A stretch of 64,000 nt of DNA from positions 1,984,001 through 2,048,000 of the forward strand of contig OZ245729.1 of NCBI GenBank assembly GCA_965227215.1, read 5' to 3'. The translations under genes and the position numbers were made by a program. Origin of the DNA: Gracilimonas sp965227215. GTDB taxonomy: Bacteria > Bacteroidota > Rhodothermia > Balneolales > Balneolaceae. The notes beneath the pieces are model-generated. The model was given only the letters and a program-made list of their open reading frames with translations, did no database searches and was not told the origin of the DNA. Of this stretch, positions 7,729-16,450 are shown piece after piece (positions within the stretch are counted from its first letter, which is position 1; each line of letters opens with the position of its first letter).

Positions 7729-10557
7729 ATGCCAAGACGCGACGACATCAACAAAATTCTGATTATCGGCTCCGGACCTATTGTAATTGGTCAGGCCTGT
7801 GAATTTGACTATTCCGGATCTCAAGCTTGCCGTTCGCTGCAGGAAGAAGGCTACGAGATTGTACTCATCAACTCGAATCCGGCTACCATCATGACCGACC
7901 CGATTATGGCCGATGCAGTTTACATGCTGCCTATGACCACCGATTCCATCCGGGAGATTGTAGCTAAGGAAAAACCGGATGCTGTACTTCCTACCATGGG
8001 TGGGCAAACCGGATTGAATCTATGCCGTGACCTGGAAAAAGAGAACTTCTGGAAAGAAAATAACATCCACATTATTGGGGTGGATATTGATGCGGTTGAG
8101 CTGACCGAAGACCGGCAGTTGTTTCGCGATAAAATGGAAGAGATTGGTATTGAGCAGTGCCGAAGCCGAACAGCTGAGTCGCTGCTGGACGCGAAAGAAA
8201 TTGTTGAAGAGCTGGGCGGCTTGCCGATTGTAATTCGTCCTTCCTTCACCATGGGTGGAGCCGGAGGCGGTATCGTTTGGAATGAAGATGAGTTTGAGCG
8301 AAAAGTACTGCGTGGTCTGGAGCTGAGTCCCGTTCACCAGGTGCTAATCGAGGAGTCCATCTTTGGCTGGAAGGAATACGAGCTGGAGCTGCTTCGTGAT
8401 GCCAACGATAATGTGATTATCATTTGTTCTATCGAGAACATGGACCCGATGGGTGTTCACACCGGAGACTCGGTGACTGTGGCCCCGACCCAAACACTGA
8501 CCGACAAGCAGCTGCAGCATATGAGGGATTCGGCCATCAAGATGATGCGCTCCATCGGAACTTTTGCCGGCGGATGTAACGTGCAGTTTGCAATGGAACC
8601 CGGTTCCGACCGACTGGTTGCCATTGAGATTAATCCGCGGGTAAGTCGTTCTTCGGCGCTGGCTTCAAAAGCCACCGGGTACCCGATTGCCAAAGTAGCC
8701 ACCAAACTGGCCGTGGGATATACGCTGGATGAATTGAAAAACCAGATTACCGGAACGACCTCAGCATGTTTCGAGCCAAGTATTGACTATGTAGTCTGCA
8801 AGATCCCCCGGTTTAACTTCGAGAAATTTCCAAATGTAGACGAGGAACTCACCACACAAATGAAAGCGGTAGGTGAAGTGATGTCGATTGGGCGAAACTT
8901 CCCGGAGGCATTGAACAAAGCATGGCAATCGCTGGAGGTAGGTCGTGATGGATTGGGAGCCGATGGGTATGAGGAGTTTGACCGTAAAACAGTTCGCGAG
9001 CGACTGCTGAAACCTTATTGGGATCGGTCTATGCAGATACGAAATGCCTTTAAAATGGGAGCTTCTGTTGAAGAGATTGCTGACATCACAAAAGTTGATC
9101 CATGGTTCTTGCAGCAAATCCGCTACATGGTTTCGCTTGAAAACCGCACCGAAGGCCAAACGCTGAAAGAAATCTCAAAAGACGATTTCTTTGAGCTGAA
9201 GCAAGCCGGTTTTTCAGACTCACAAATTGCCTTCCTGCTGAGTAAAAGCGGTGAGAAAGTAGATGACAAAAAAGTGCGGGACCGACGTAAAGAGCTAGAC
9301 ATCATTCCATCCTTTAAGATGGTAGATACTTGTGCAGCCGAGTTCCCGGCCCAAACGCCGTACTATTATTCGGCATATGAAGGTGAAAATGAAAGTGAAG
9401 TCACTGATAAGAAGAAAGTACTGATCCTTGGCAGCGGCCCGAACCGAATCGGACAGGGAATTGAGTTCGATTATTCCTGTACCCACGCTGTGCTGGCAGC
9501 CAAAGAAATGGGCTACGAAGCCATTATGGTAAACTGTAACCCCGAGACGGTTTCCACCGACTTTGACTTTGCCGACAAGCTGTACTTTGAGCCGGTGTAC
9601 TGGGAGCGTGTACTGGATATCATCGATCATGAACAACCGGAGGGAGTAATTCTACAAGTTGGCGGACAGACGGCCCTTAAACTTGGAAAACGGTTTGTCG
9701 AAGAAGGTATAAAGATCTTCGGTACAGCATTTGATATGATCGACTTTGCTGAAGACCGAGGAGAATTTTCAAAATTTCTGAAGAGACTTGATATACCATT
9801 CCCGGAATACGGAACGGCTCATGAAGTAGAAGAAGCTGTTGAGATCGCAAATCGAATTGGTTACCCGGTGTTGATTCGTCCAAGCTATGTATTGGGCGGG
9901 CAGGGAATGCGGATTGCGGTGAAAGAAGAAGAGCTGCGCAAGTATGTAGCCAACATTCTGAAAACCCACCCCGAAAACGCCTTCCTCATTGATAAGTATC
10001 TGGAACACGCCGTGGAGGTAGATGTTGATTCCGTATACGACGGTGACCAGCTTCATATAGCTGGGATCATGCAACATATCGAGCCCGCAGGAGTCCATTC
10101 CGGAGATTCAACCGCTGTACTTCCACCCTACTCGCTTAGTGATGAGGAGATCAAGAAGATTGAGGAGTATCAGGAGAAGATTGCTGAGAATATGGAAATT
10201 CTCGGATTCCTGAATGTGCAGTATGCTGTGAAAGATGGAAAAGTGTTTGTGCTTGAGGCCAACCCCCGAACCACACGAACCATCCCATTCCTGGCAAAAG
10301 CAACACAACGCCCGGAAGCAGCCATTGGTGTAAAAGTGATGCTCGGAGCCAAGCTCAAAGACTTCGACCTGGAATCGAAGCTGGAGAACTGGGCGATCAA
10401 GGAGCCAGTATTCCCATTCGATAAATTCCCGGAAGTGAAGAAGGAACTGGGCCCCGAGATGAAGTCAACCGGTGAAAGCATCTACTTCGCCAAAGACTTC
10501 AACGATGATCACTTTAAAAAGCCGTATGAGTTCAAGAGCTTGTACCTCTCCAAATAA
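7729..10557 (+). CDS. carB: Carbamoyl-phosphate synthase large subunit, short form lacking the allosteric domain
   Basis: A 942-residue synthetase subunit with two ATP-grasp halves. Each begins with a biotin-carboxylase-like N-lobe (ILIIGSGPIVIGQACEFDYS near residue 9 and ILGSGPNRIGQGIEFDYS near 567). They carry the phosphorylation of bicarbonate and of carbamate. The E. coli protein is about 1073 residues. This one ends shortly after the conserved GPEMKSTGE segment, so the C-terminal MGS-like domain, which binds UMP, IMP and ornithine, is absent. Short CarB forms are, to my knowledge, common in Bacteroidota, so this is probably a lineage trait, not a recent truncation. The next element is a hairpin 25 bp after the stop. 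Confidence 0.95.
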   Translation: MPRRDDINKILIIGSGPIVIGQACEFDYSGSQACRSLQEEGYEIVLINSNPATIMTDPIMADAVYMLPMTTDSIREIVAKEKPDAVLPTMGGQTGLNLCRDLEKENFWKENNIHIIGVDIDAVELTEDRQLFRDKMEEIGIEQCRSRTAESLLDAKEIVEELGGLPIVIRPSFTMGGAGGGIVWNEDEFERKVLRGLELSPVHQVLIEESIFGWKEYELELLRDANDNVIIICSIENMDPMGVHTGDSVTVAPTQTLTDKQLQHMRDSAIKMMRSIGTFAGGCNVQFAMEPGSDRLVAIEINPRVSRSSALASKATGYPIAKVATKLAVGYTLDELKNQITGTTSACFEPSIDYVVCKIPRFNFEKFPNVDEELTTQMKAVGEVMSIGRNFPEALNKAWQSLEVGRDGLGADGYEEFDRKTVRERLLKPYWDRSMQIRNAFKMGASVEEIADITKVDPWFLQQIRYMVSLENRTEGQTLKEISKDDFFELKQAGFSDSQIAFLLSKSGEKVDDKKVRDRRKELDIIPSFKMVDTCAAEFPAQTPYYYSAYEGENESEVTDKKKVLILGSGPNRIGQGIEFDYSCTHAVLAAKEMGYEAIMVNCNPETVSTDFDFADKLYFEPVYWERVLDIIDHEQPEGVILQVGGQTALKLGKRFVEEGIKIFGTAFDMIDFAEDRGEFSKFLKRLDIPFPEYGTAHEVEEAVEIANRIGYPVLIRPSYVLGGQGMRIAVKEEELRKYVANILKTHPENAFLIDKYLEHAVEVDVDSVYDGDQLHIAGIMQHIEPAGVHSGDSTAVLPPYSLSDEEIKKIEEYQEKIAENMEILGFLNVQYAVKDGKVFVLEANPRTTRTIPFLAKATQRPEAAIGVKVMLGAKLKDFDLESKLENWAIKEPVFPFDKFPEVKKELGPEMKSTGESIYFAKDFNDDHFKKPYEFKSLYLSK

Positions 10558-10582
10558 GGATCACAGAATTGTAGGACTTTGA

Positions 10583-10610
10583 GATTACATAGATTTTGAT
10601 CTGTGTAATC
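10583..10610. repeat. Inverted repeat between carB and GxxExxY gene
   Basis: GATTACATAGATT and GATCTGTGTAATC pair over 13 positions with a 2-nt loop, using two G-U pairs in RNA. No T run follows on the plus strand, so it is not a standard intrinsic terminator. It contains the same ATCTGTG core seen downstream of the GxxExxY gene and at 61803-61832. Confidence 0.5.
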
Positions 10611-10712
10611 CCTTACTCCTGGAAATTCATAAAAACCGTATAAGTTGTGATCATAGTGTAAGGAATGAGTTTGAGACTGCTCTAACTGTTGTACAATAAG
10701 AACAGTTAGAAT

Positions 10713-11117
10713 ATGACTCAATCAACATACAGAGATTTCAAACACAAGAAGCTTACAGGTGCTATCATTGGCGCTGCAATGAATATCCATTCTGAGATAG
10801 GAAATGGATTTCGTGAAGTGGTTTACCATCGATGCATGAAGCATGAGTTAGCAATTCAAGGGCTGAGTTTTGAAAGTGAAATTACAATGCCTTTGTATTA
10901 TAGAGACGTTAAAGTAGGCTCCAGAAGAGTTGACCTTCTCGTAGAAAGAAAAGTTTTAGTTGAATTAAAAGCCGTGGGAGAGATAAACAATCAACATATC
11001 TCACAGGTTTTAAACTATTTAAAGGCATATAAACTGGAAGTGGCATTACTTTTAAATTTTGGTGAAAACAGCCTTACCTTTAGACGTATAGCCCAACTAA
11101 AAAATTATAAGAATTAA
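10713..11117 (+). CDS. GxxExxY protein (PD-(D/E)XK nuclease-like)
   Basis: A 134-residue protein with the namesake motif GFREVVY at about residue 32. Downstream is a PD-(D/E)XK-like core: RRVDLLVERKVLVELKAVGEI supplies a candidate D...E-x-K active site at about residues 75-92. The family is frequent and patchily distributed in Bacteroidota and Planctomycetota, and its role is unknown; nuclease or mobile-gene functions have been suggested from the fold. It sits between carB and recQ with a hairpin on each side (10583-10610, 11122-11154), which suggests insertion as a unit. Confidence 0.85.
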   Translation: MTQSTYRDFKHKKLTGAIIGAAMNIHSEIGNGFREVVYHRCMKHELAIQGLSFESEITMPLYYRDVKVGSRRVDLLVERKVLVELKAVGEINNQHISQVLNYLKAYKLEVALLLNFGENSLTFRRIAQLKNYKN

Positions 11118-11121
11118 AGAT

Positions 11122-11154
11122 TCGCAGGTTTTAAAAAAAATGTGAAATCTGCGA
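11122..11154. repeat. Inverted repeat between GxxExxY gene and recQ
   Basis: TCGCAGGTTT (11122-11131) pairs with AAATCTGCGA (11145-11154) over 10 positions with one G-U pair. A further AATCTGTGATC copy of the motif lies at 11171-11181 and overlaps the recQ start codon. Confidence 0.5.
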
Positions 11155-11175
11155 TATCCCAAAATCCACTAATCT

Positions 11176-13356
11176 GTGATCAAAGAAGCAAAAGCTACCC
11201 TAAAAGAAACATTTGGCTACGACACCTTCCGCCCGCTGCAGGAAGATATTATAGACCAGGCCCTCAAGAGAAAAGACGCACTTGTAATAATGCCCACCGG
11301 TGGGGGTAAATCACTTTGCTACCAAATTCCGGCGCTGCTGTTTGACGGCCTGACTGTGGTAGTTTCTCCCCTGATTTCATTAATGAAAGATCAGGTAGAA
11401 CAACTCCGTCAATATGATATCAATGCGGTTCACCTGAACAGTTCTCTTTCTCCTGAAGCGTATGGCTATAATCGCCGACAGGTGCTGCAAGGGAAAGCCA
11501 AGCTATTGTATATCGCTCCGGAAACGTTACTGATGGATAAAACAAAAGATCTGCTTAAGGGTATTAAAGTAGATTTGTTTGCGGTAGATGAGGCTCACTG
11601 TATTTCTGAATGGGGACATGATTTCCGGCCTGATTATCGACAGCTGGCAGAGGTTCGTAAAGAACTATTCCCGGATGCGACCTGCATGGCTCTGACAGCT
11701 ACCGCCACACCCCGTGTCCGCGAAGATATTATGCGAACGCTGGAGTTCGGGGAATCGGAAGAGTTTATAGCAAGCTTTGATCGCCCGAATCTGTTCCTGA
11801 AGATTGCCGATAAAGATGATCCCACCAATCAGGTGCTGGACTTTCTTTATACAAGGAAGAATCAGTCCGGCATTATTTACTGTACCTCCCGCCGACAGGT
11901 TGACGAACTTTATCAGGAGTTGGAAGATGAGGGCTACTCGGTGAAACCGTACCATGCCGGGTTATCTGATCGGGATCGTGCTATTAACCAGCGGAAGTTT
12001 ATTCGGGATGATATTCAGATAATTGTAGCAACTATTGCCTTTGGGATGGGAATTAACAAACCGAATGTTCGTTTTGTGATGCATTATGATATGCCCCAAA
12101 ACATTGAACAGTATTACCAGCAAATTGGTCGAGCAGGAAGGGATGGCCTTCGCTCCGATTGTGTGATGCTATTCAGCTATGCAGACACGCAGAAGATCAA
12201 GTACTTCATCAATAAAAAAGATGGGCAGGAAAAAGAGATTGCGGAAAAACACCTCGATGACCTGCTGAAGTTTATAGAATCCAAGAAATGCCGGCGCGTA
12301 CCGCTGATGAAATACTTTGGGGAAGAATATCCGAAAGATGAATGCGGGATGTGTGATAACTGCCTGTCTAAAGACGAGGATGTGGAAGACTTCACCCTTC
12401 AGGCCAAAAAATTGCTTACATGCGTGAAGGAGCTGGAAGAAGGTTATGGGAAAACACAGGTTATTAATGTACTGCGCGGTTCTAAAGCAAAAAAAGTGCT
12501 GGAGCTGGAACACGATAAGCTGGATTCCTACGGTTCCGGAAAAGAATGGTCTAAAGACCAATGGGAGCAGTTGTCCCGGATGCTGGTTCGTCAGGATTAT
12601 CTATCCAAAGGAGAATACGCCGTGCTGCAACTGGAGGATAAAGCCGATTCGGTTCTAAAGGGAGATGAAAATGTGTACGGAACCTTAGACCGAACTAGCA
12701 CCATGCTTAGTGATGAAGAAGCCTCACGGGTAGCCACAGAAGTGGAAGCTTCTTATGATGAAAACCTGTTTGAGATACTTCGAAAAGAGCGGAAGAAAAT
12801 GGCTGACGAAAAAGGCATTCCTCCTTATACCATCTTCCCCGATACCACGCTGATGGAAATGGCTTATTACTTTCCGAAAGACAAAGAGCACCTCCTGCCT
12901 CTTTATGGTGTAGGTGATGTAAAGCTCAAAAAATACGGCTCGGCTTTTATAGGGGTGATCAAAAAGTACACATCAGAGCATGGCATTGAGGCCAAAGAAG
13001 AAACCCTGCAGGAAAAAGCAGAAGAGCTTGAAAATGTGGAACTGCACCAAAAAATCGGAAAAGCCTTCAACAACGGTCAAAGAATTCAGCACCTGGCCGA
13101 AGAACATGGCGTGAAGGAAGTTACGATTCTCAACCACCTGAAGGATTATTTGAATGAAGGCAACGACCTTCGGTTGGATGGAATTACGGAAGCCACTTCA
13201 CTTTCGCTGCGGCAGCAGGATGAAATCATCAAGATATTTGACGAGAAAGGTTCGCACATGCTTAAAGTGGTTTATGACCGGATGAATAAAAAAATCGGCT
13301 ACGATCAAATCCGCATCATGCAACTGTATTACATGGCCAATGAAAAGAATGGCTGA
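11176..13356 (+). CDS. recQ: ATP-dependent DNA helicase RecQ
   Basis: A 726-residue 3'-5' helicase used in recombination and fork repair. Motifs in order: Q-motif FRPLQ, Walker A MPTGGGKSLCYQIPA near residue 37, DEAH box AVDEAHCISEWGHDFRPDY, motif III TATATPRVRED, and motif VI QIGRAGRDG. A zinc-binding cluster follows (KKCRRVPL, then CGMCDNC near residue 395), with an RQC winged helix, an HRDC-like region near 535-605 and a C-terminal HTH. The start is GTG at 11176, giving the expected N-terminus about 20 residues before FRPLQ. That GTG lies inside a dispersed AATCTGTGATC motif. DUF58 follows on the same strand. Confidence 0.95.
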   Translation: MIKEAKATLKETFGYDTFRPLQEDIIDQALKRKDALVIMPTGGGKSLCYQIPALLFDGLTVVVSPLISLMKDQVEQLRQYDINAVHLNSSLSPEAYGYNRRQVLQGKAKLLYIAPETLLMDKTKDLLKGIKVDLFAVDEAHCISEWGHDFRPDYRQLAEVRKELFPDATCMALTATATPRVREDIMRTLEFGESEEFIASFDRPNLFLKIADKDDPTNQVLDFLYTRKNQSGIIYCTSRRQVDELYQELEDEGYSVKPYHAGLSDRDRAINQRKFIRDDIQIIVATIAFGMGINKPNVRFVMHYDMPQNIEQYYQQIGRAGRDGLRSDCVMLFSYADTQKIKYFINKKDGQEKEIAEKHLDDLLKFIESKKCRRVPLMKYFGEEYPKDECGMCDNCLSKDEDVEDFTLQAKKLLTCVKELEEGYGKTQVINVLRGSKAKKVLELEHDKLDSYGSGKEWSKDQWEQLSRMLVRQDYLSKGEYAVLQLEDKADSVLKGDENVYGTLDRTSTMLSDEEASRVATEVEASYDENLFEILRKERKKMADEKGIPPYTIFPDTTLMEMAYYFPKDKEHLLPLYGVGDVKLKKYGSAFIGVIKKYTSEHGIEAKEETLQEKAEELENVELHQKIGKAFNNGQRIQHLAEEHGVKEVTILNHLKDYLNEGNDLRLDGITEATSLSLRQQDEIIKIFDEKGSHMLKVVYDRMNKKIGYDQIRIMQLYYMANEKNG

Positions 13357-13445
13357 TTGATCGAAGTCAAGTGTCCATTTTCTTTGAGAGCGGAGAATAA
13401 TGACGGCTCGCTTTCAAAAAAAGATTATAAATAGTACCATGAATT

Positions 13446-14366
13446 ATGATTTTAGAGCCGAGCATATTATCCAAATTATCCTCGCTTGAGCTGCGGGCGA
13501 AGAAGATTGTAGAAGGATTCATTTCCGGCCTCCACAAAAGTCCGTTTCATGGATTTAGCGTGGAGTTTGCGGAACACCGCCCATATAACCCCGGCGATGA
13601 TTTCAAGCATATCGACTGGAAAGTATATGCCAAAAAAGAGCGCTTTTATGTGAAGCAGTATGAGGAGGAGACAAACCTTCGGGCTTACGTAATGCTGGAC
13701 ACGAGCTCATCCATGCTGTTTAAGCATTTTGGGGAATGGACAAAACTCAGATATGGAATTCATTATGCCGCTTCTCTGATGTATATGATGCACCGCCAGC
13801 GCGATGCGTGCGGTTTGATTCCTTTCAATTCCAAAATAGATGCGTTCATTCCTGCAAAATCAACCTATGCCCATCTTCGTCAGATTTATACTGAGTTGGA
13901 GCGAGAGCTGATACGGGAGGAAAAGAATGACCCTGAAAAGCGTAAGACGGCCTCAGCTCAGGCTATTCACGAAGTGGCCGAACGGTTAAGTCACCGAAGT
14001 CTGGTGGTCATCATTACAGATTTGTTTGAGAATGTGGATGAGCATGAAGAGATTATTTCTGCCCTGAAACATCTTCGCCATCGAAAGCATGAAGTGTTGT
14101 TATTTAATGTGCTGGAAAAGAAAAGTGAACGGGACCTGGACTTCCCGGATCGCAGGTTTGTATTTGAAGATATGGAGGTTGATGAGGAAGTAGAAGTACT
14201 GCCGGCTCAGGTTCGCGAAGATTACCGGAAGAAGGTGGAAGAGTACACCAAAAAATTCAGAATGGCCTGCAGTGAGTTTGAAATCGACTTTGCTGAAATG
14301 GATACGATGGGACAGTTTGATGAATCGTTACTTGCCTATCTAATAAAACGTAAGCGGTTAGGGTGA
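13446..14366 (+). CDS. DUF58 domain protein (VWA-like)
   Basis: A 306-residue protein of the DUF58 family. The hallmark segment HRPYNPGDDFKHIDWKVYAK is near residue 44, followed by a von Willebrand A-like domain with a metal-site motif DTSSSM near residue 90. Such proteins usually sit beside MoxR AAA+ ATPases and VWA membrane proteins in systems that assemble or mature other complexes. No MoxR gene is adjacent here; the neighbour is recQ. It is complete at the family's usual length. Confidence 0.9.
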   Translation: MILEPSILSKLSSLELRAKKIVEGFISGLHKSPFHGFSVEFAEHRPYNPGDDFKHIDWKVYAKKERFYVKQYEEETNLRAYVMLDTSSSMLFKHFGEWTKLRYGIHYAASLMYMMHRQRDACGLIPFNSKIDAFIPAKSTYAHLRQIYTELERELIREEKNDPEKRKTASAQAIHEVAERLSHRSLVVIITDLFENVDEHEEIISALKHLRHRKHEVLLFNVLEKKSERDLDFPDRRFVFEDMEVDEEVEVLPAQVREDYRKKVEEYTKKFRMACSEFEIDFAEMDTMGQFDESLLAYLIKRKRLG

Positions 14367-14370
14367 TTTC

Positions 14371-14411
14371 GTTAATCGTTATTCGATTACTTTGAACGGA
14401 TAACGATTAAC
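14371..14411. repeat. Perfect 12-bp inverted repeat between convergent genes
   Basis: GTTAATCGTTAT (14371-14382) and ATAACGATTAAC (14400-14411) form a perfect 12-bp stem with a 17-nt loop between the convergent DUF58 and SDR genes. Related TAACGAATTAACG strings occur between carA and carB (about 7690-7715), near 19660-19740 and near 25525. No T run marks it as a strong terminator, though it could end transcription from either side. Confidence 0.55.
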
Positions 14412-14421
14412 CAATAACGAA

Positions 14422-15219
14422 CTACGTAACTTTCTGATTTTTCAAAATCTTATTCAGCAAGGTTGGAGAGAAACGCTGAACCCAAAGGGCTAACTTTTCT
14501 TTAATTCCCGTCACGTAAATTTCTTCTTTTTGAGCCTTTATTTTTGGCAATACTTTAGCCACCATTTCATCGGCGGTCATCGCTTTAGAATGAGCATCTC
14601 CCATCTTATCAAACTTAGACCCGTCTCCGGTTAATGCATTTTTTGAGATATCGGTTTTGATGAATCCCGGGCAAAGTAAAGTCACCGCTACGTTATGCTC
14701 ATACATTTCCTGGCGCAGAGAATTGAAGAACCCCTGAACCGCATGTTTACTTCCCGCATAACCGGATCGAAATTTGGTGCCAATTTTACCCGCTACGCTG
14801 CTGGTTACGATGATATGTCCGGATTTCCGATTTACCATGTGTGGCAACACTTCTTTCGTTAACCCAACAGCCCCGAAATAATTAATCTCCATCAACCGGC
14901 GGAAGGTACTCATTTCAGATTCCATAACGGTTGACCGCTGGCTAACACCTCCGTTATTAATAAGCACATCAATCTGGCCAAAAGCAGCCAGAGCTTTTTT
15001 GGTTTTTTCAGGGAAAGTGTCCGTGTCCATCAGGTCGAGCGTGATGATCTTAACATTAGAGGTGTTGTCTCCAAGGCTGTTCTTAACATCTTCCAGCGCT
15101 TCTTGTCTGCGGGAAGATAAAATCAGGTTCGCCCCTTCTTTGTAAAATGCCCGGGCAAAGGCTTCACCAATTCCTGAAGAGGCTCCGGTAATCCAGACGG
15201 TTTTTCCTTGGTAATTCAT
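14422..15219 (-). CDS. Short-chain dehydrogenase/reductase (DHRS7-like)
   Basis: A 265-residue SDR with an N-terminal Rossmann fold, cofactor motif TGASSGIG near residue 11, and the active-site set SS-V (TSSVAGKIG) and YAGSKHA. The usual NNAG is NNGG. Large SDR families make the substrate uncertain; sequence style resembles DHRS7/YqjQ-type oxidoreductases. A basic C-terminal tail (FSPTLLNKILKNQKV) may associate with membranes. It is monocistronic and convergent with DUF58. Confidence 0.85.
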   Translation of the reverse strand: MNYQGKTVWITGASSGIGEAFARAFYKEGANLILSSRRQEALEDVKNSLGDNTSNVKIITLDLMDTDTFPEKTKKALAAFGQIDVLINNGGVSQRSTVMESEMSTFRRLMEINYFGAVGLTKEVLPHMVNRKSGHIIVTSSVAGKIGTKFRSGYAGSKHAVQGFFNSLRQEMYEHNVAVTLLCPGFIKTDISKNALTGDGSKFDKMGDAHSKAMTADEMVAKVLPKIKAQKEEIYVTGIKEKLALWVQRFSPTLLNKILKNQKVT

Positions 15220-15342
15220 GCGTAAATTCTGATTTTTATGCTAAGGTAAGCAATTGATTCTTTTTGAACAGAATTGAGGAAAATTAAATCTCATTTTTAA
15301 AATAACAAGAAAGCAGTAAGCTGTAAGCAGATCATAATAAAA

Positions 15343-15711
15343 ATGTATTCAGGATTTAAAGATTTAAATGTTTATAAGTTGGCGTATAAGCTAGCAAATG
15401 ATGTCTTTCAGATAACTAAAGGTTTTCCAAAAGAAGAACGATATTCGCTTACGGATCAAATCCGAAGGTCTTCCAGATCAGTATGCTCAAACATTGCAGA
15501 AGCGTATGGAAAGAGGATGTATCCGAAGCATTTTGTTAGCAAATTAACAGACTCTGATGCTGAGTGTTCTGAAACACTGGTTTGGATAGACTTCTCGTAT
15601 GACTGCGGATACATAAACAAAGAACAAAAAGCTTATTTTATTCGAAAATATGAAGAGGTTGGTAAAATGCTGGGATCAATGATTCGATCACCGGAAAAAT
15701 TTACGATTTAA
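15343..15711 (+). CDS. Four-helix-bundle protein (S23/IVS family)
   Basis: A 122-residue helical protein of the family first seen in 23S rRNA intervening sequences. Motifs FKDLNVYKLAYKLANDV, PKEERYSLTDQIRRSS and SNIAEAYGKR match it. In other genomes related proteins (for example Avd) serve as accessory factors to reverse transcriptases. No reverse transcriptase or rRNA gene is near, so this is a stand-alone copy of the sort scattered through Bacteroidota. Its role is unknown. Confidence 0.88.
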   Translation: MYSGFKDLNVYKLAYKLANDVFQITKGFPKEERYSLTDQIRRSSRSVCSNIAEAYGKRMYPKHFVSKLTDSDAECSETLVWIDFSYDCGYINKEQKAYFIRKYEEVGKMLGSMIRSPEKFTI

Positions 15712-15748
15712 AATTTGCATACTACTTTCTTAAAAACTAATCAAAAAC

Positions 15749-16450
15749 ATGAGTAACAAACATACGATCCTGTTGGTGGAAGACGAGGAGGAATCCGGCG
15801 AAATGCTGGCAAATTTTCTGGAACTTAATGACTTTGATGTCTTGTGGGCAAAAGATGGAAAGAAAGCCATTGAGTTGATTGATGATAACGCCAATGATTT
15901 ACACCTGGCCATTCTCGACATCATGGTTCCTCACCACGACGGGAAAGAGATTTGCCAACACATCCGAAAGCACCCGGTGGTGAATGAGATCCCGGTTCTG
16001 TTTCTAACGGCACGTGATGAGGAGAAAGATGAGATAGAAGGGCTTGAGTTAGGAGCCGATGATTACATCAAAAAACCGGCAAGCCTTAACTTGGTTAAAG
16101 CTCATGTAGAGTCACAACTACGCCGCCGTTCTCCGGAAAAAAGTAACTGGGTTCAATACGGCCATGTCTATTTGGACCTCGACTCAAAGGAGCTTTACAT
16201 CAACGAAGAGCTCATTGATTTGACACATACCGAATACACCATTGCAGAAATGATTATGCAAAACCCCAAATTGGTGTATAGCCGGCAGCAGATACTGGAA
16301 AAAATATCAGATGAAGAAAAGTACGTGTTTGATCGAACCGTTGATGTTCATGTTAAAAACCTGCGTTTGAAAATGGGGGATCAGGGCAAGCTCATAAAAA
16401 CATACCGCGGTGTGGGTTATGGGTTCAACAAAGAATTTCTTCATACATGA
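15749..16450 (+). CDS. OmpR-family response regulator
   Basis: A 233-residue two-component regulator. The receiver domain has the acidic pair VEDEEES, the phospho-acceptor Asp in LAILDIMVPHHDG near residue 55 and Lys in YIKKPAS. The C-terminal winged-helix DNA-binding domain includes LTHTEYTIAEMI and VDVHVKNLRLKMG, ending in TYRGVGYGF. The stop overlaps the kinase start (ATGA), so the pair is translated together. Its signal is not known. Confidence 0.95.
   Translation: MSNKHTILLVEDEEESGEMLANFLELNDFDVLWAKDGKKAIELIDDNANDLHLAILDIMVPHHDGKEICQHIRKHPVVNEIPVLFLTARDEEKDEIEGLELGADDYIKKPASLNLVKAHVESQLRRRSPEKSNWVQYGHVYLDLDSKELYINEELIDLTHTEYTIAEMIMQNPKLVYSRQQILEKISDEEKYVFDRTVDVHVKNLRLKMGDQGKLIKTYRGVGYGFNKEFLHT

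Noticed and set aside
13383..13418. 10-bp hairpin between recQ and DUF58 genes
   Set aside because: One wobble pair and a following A run, not T run, so it is not a terminator on the plus strand; may be chance.
15343..15711. Diversity-generating or retron system near the four-helix-bundle gene
   Set aside because: No reverse transcriptase or template repeat is present in the neighbourhood.
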